Part shown: one piece after another, positions 63,300 through 64,000 of the stretch
Position numbering within the stretch: position 1 is the stretch's first letter
Layout of the letters: the number at the start of each line of letters is the position of its first letter
Assembly (NCBI GenBank): GCA_024516035.1
Contig: CM044961.1
Span: 17,799,374 to 17,863,373 of the forward strand
Length of the DNA: 64,000 nucleotides
From: Bactericera cockerelli
Taxonomy: Eukaryota; Arthropoda; Insecta; Hemiptera; Triozidae
Direction of reading: 5' to 3'
Notes under the pieces: generated by a model
Told to the model about the DNA's origin: nothing
The model's input: only the letters and a program-made list of their open reading frames with translations
Database searches by the model: none
Position numbers and translations under genes: made by a program

Positions 63300-64000
63300 C
63301 TGCCGTACTAAGTGTACTAAGTGGCAAAAATTACAATACTAAACGGCAAAAACTTTTAGTAGCCTTTACGGCAGCTAATTTACTAAAAACCCCCCCTTAA
63401 ATTATAAACTTAAAACTAATGCTATTTAATACTAAGAGGCAAAAAACTTTAGTAGAGTTTAGGGCAGAAGTAACATGCAATCATCATGCAAAATATTACA
63501 AAACATAAACAAATAAAATGAACATGCACAAAAAAAGATTGGACAAAAGAAGAAACTTAATACTAAAACTTAATTCCAATGGAGTGAGTGGTCAAGGAGG
63601 TATTGTTAGTCGCGGTAGTCAGGGTGGTCAAGGTGGTCAGGGTGGTCGAGGTGGTCAAAGTGGTCAGGGTGGTCGAGGTCAATTTACAGAAACCCCACCC
63701 ACGCATTAGTATTAAGTTTAGTATTTACGTAAATTAGCTGCCGTAAGTAGATAAACAAACTTTTTTAATCACAATAAGTATTACACAGCATTAGTATTAA
63801 GTTTAGTATTTAAGGGTTGATTTCAGTAAATTAGCTGTCGTAAATGCCACTCAAACTTTTTTGTCACAATTAGTATTACACAGCATTAGTATTAAGTTTA
63901 GTATTTAAGTAAATTAGTTGCCGTAAACGCTACTCGAACTTTTTTAATCGCAATTAGTATTATACAGCACTAGTATTAAGTTTAGTATTTAAGTAAATTA
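63300..64000. repeat. Inverted/tandem repeat array, runs off the window end
   Basis: TTAGTATTAAGTTTAGTATT recurs at 63706, 63791, 63886 and about 63970 (84-95 bp apart) with AAATTAGCTGCCGTAAA between. The left part (63310-63480: ACGGCAGCTAATTTACT, AACTTAAAACTAATGC) is the same unit in reverse complement. The array is therefore an inverted pair around 63480-63700. Confidence 0.65.
63518..63709 (+). other. Gly-rich minisatellite with a 63-codon open frame
   Basis: A 9-bp-based minisatellite (GGTGGTCAAGGTGGTCAGGG variants, about 63590-63685) lies inside a short ATG-initiated frame encoding a basic start (MNMHKKRLDKRR) and a GGQGGQGGRGGQ tract. There is no signal peptide or splice evidence, and it is probably a by-product of the repeat, though a tiny Gly-rich peptide cannot be excluded. 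Confidence 0.3.

Overview
This is an AT-rich animal nuclear contig, most likely insect. It has spliced genes (a yellow/MRJP-family gene with consensus GT-AG junctions), tRNA- and 5S-derived SINEs with target-site duplications (TSDs), several non-autonomous DNA transposons and many non-LTR retrotransposons. Lineage-specific secreted repeat proteins would suit a sap-feeding hemipteran such as a planthopper, but that placement is a guess. There is one 100-base assembly gap at 10095-10194.

Layout. (1) 1-3840: a minus-strand gene for a disordered nuclear protein. Two coding exons are visible (3813-1831, then 1172-899, carrying an AT-hook), with retroposons inserted only about 8-9 nt from both splice sites of the second exon. 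(2) 3840-11100: mostly intron or intergenic DNA with SINEs (including an intact 5S-rRNA-derived SINE with a 12-bp TSD), MITEs and poly-T runs. (3) 11103-14819: the C-terminal exons of a yellow-family gene on the plus strand. Its N-terminal exons and one short internal exon are not visible. (4) 14850-20800: nested MITEs and SINEs, a 554-bp tandem duplication with 5S-like sequence, and dispersed repeats. (5) 20833-25007: two divergently arranged secreted proteins, one with seven CxxC motifs (minus) and one with 72-residue, four-cysteine tandem repeats (plus). I recognise neither family.

(6) 25758-61532, more than half the window, is a retrotransposon nest. Ten copies (called E1-E10 here, numbered right to left in their own 5'-3' order) of a single-ORF non-LTR element lie head to tail, all on the minus strand. 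They have an N-terminal Myb-like domain, a reverse transcriptase, a CX2CX8HX4C zinc motif and a PD-(D/E)XK-type endonuclease, so they look like R4/Dong-clade elements, a group known to target TAA repeats. Nearly every junction is an (ATT)n microsatellite. The simplest reading is serial insertion of each element into the microsatellite tail of another, perhaps seeded by the (ATT)n tail of a tRNA-derived SINE at 25566-25760. E3 (1349 aa) and E8 (1249 aa) have intact ORFs; the rest are 5'-truncated, frameshifted or interrupted. Eight copies carry a small 3'UTR hairpin whose third base pair covaries, and two share a structured 5'UTR block. Two APE-type (CR1/Jockey-like) LINEs with a PHD-finger ORF1 inserted into the same microsatellites in the opposite orientation, and a 442-bp TA-flanked MITE sits in the E5 reverse transcriptase.

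(7) 61535-64000: an APE-LINE fragment, then a repeat field containing a 902-bp piggyBac-like non-autonomous element (TTAA-flanked) with ten 17-bp TGGGAC/GTCCCA-type palindromes, mostly at about 31-bp spacing, and at the end an inverted/tandem repeat array around a Gly-rich minisatellite.
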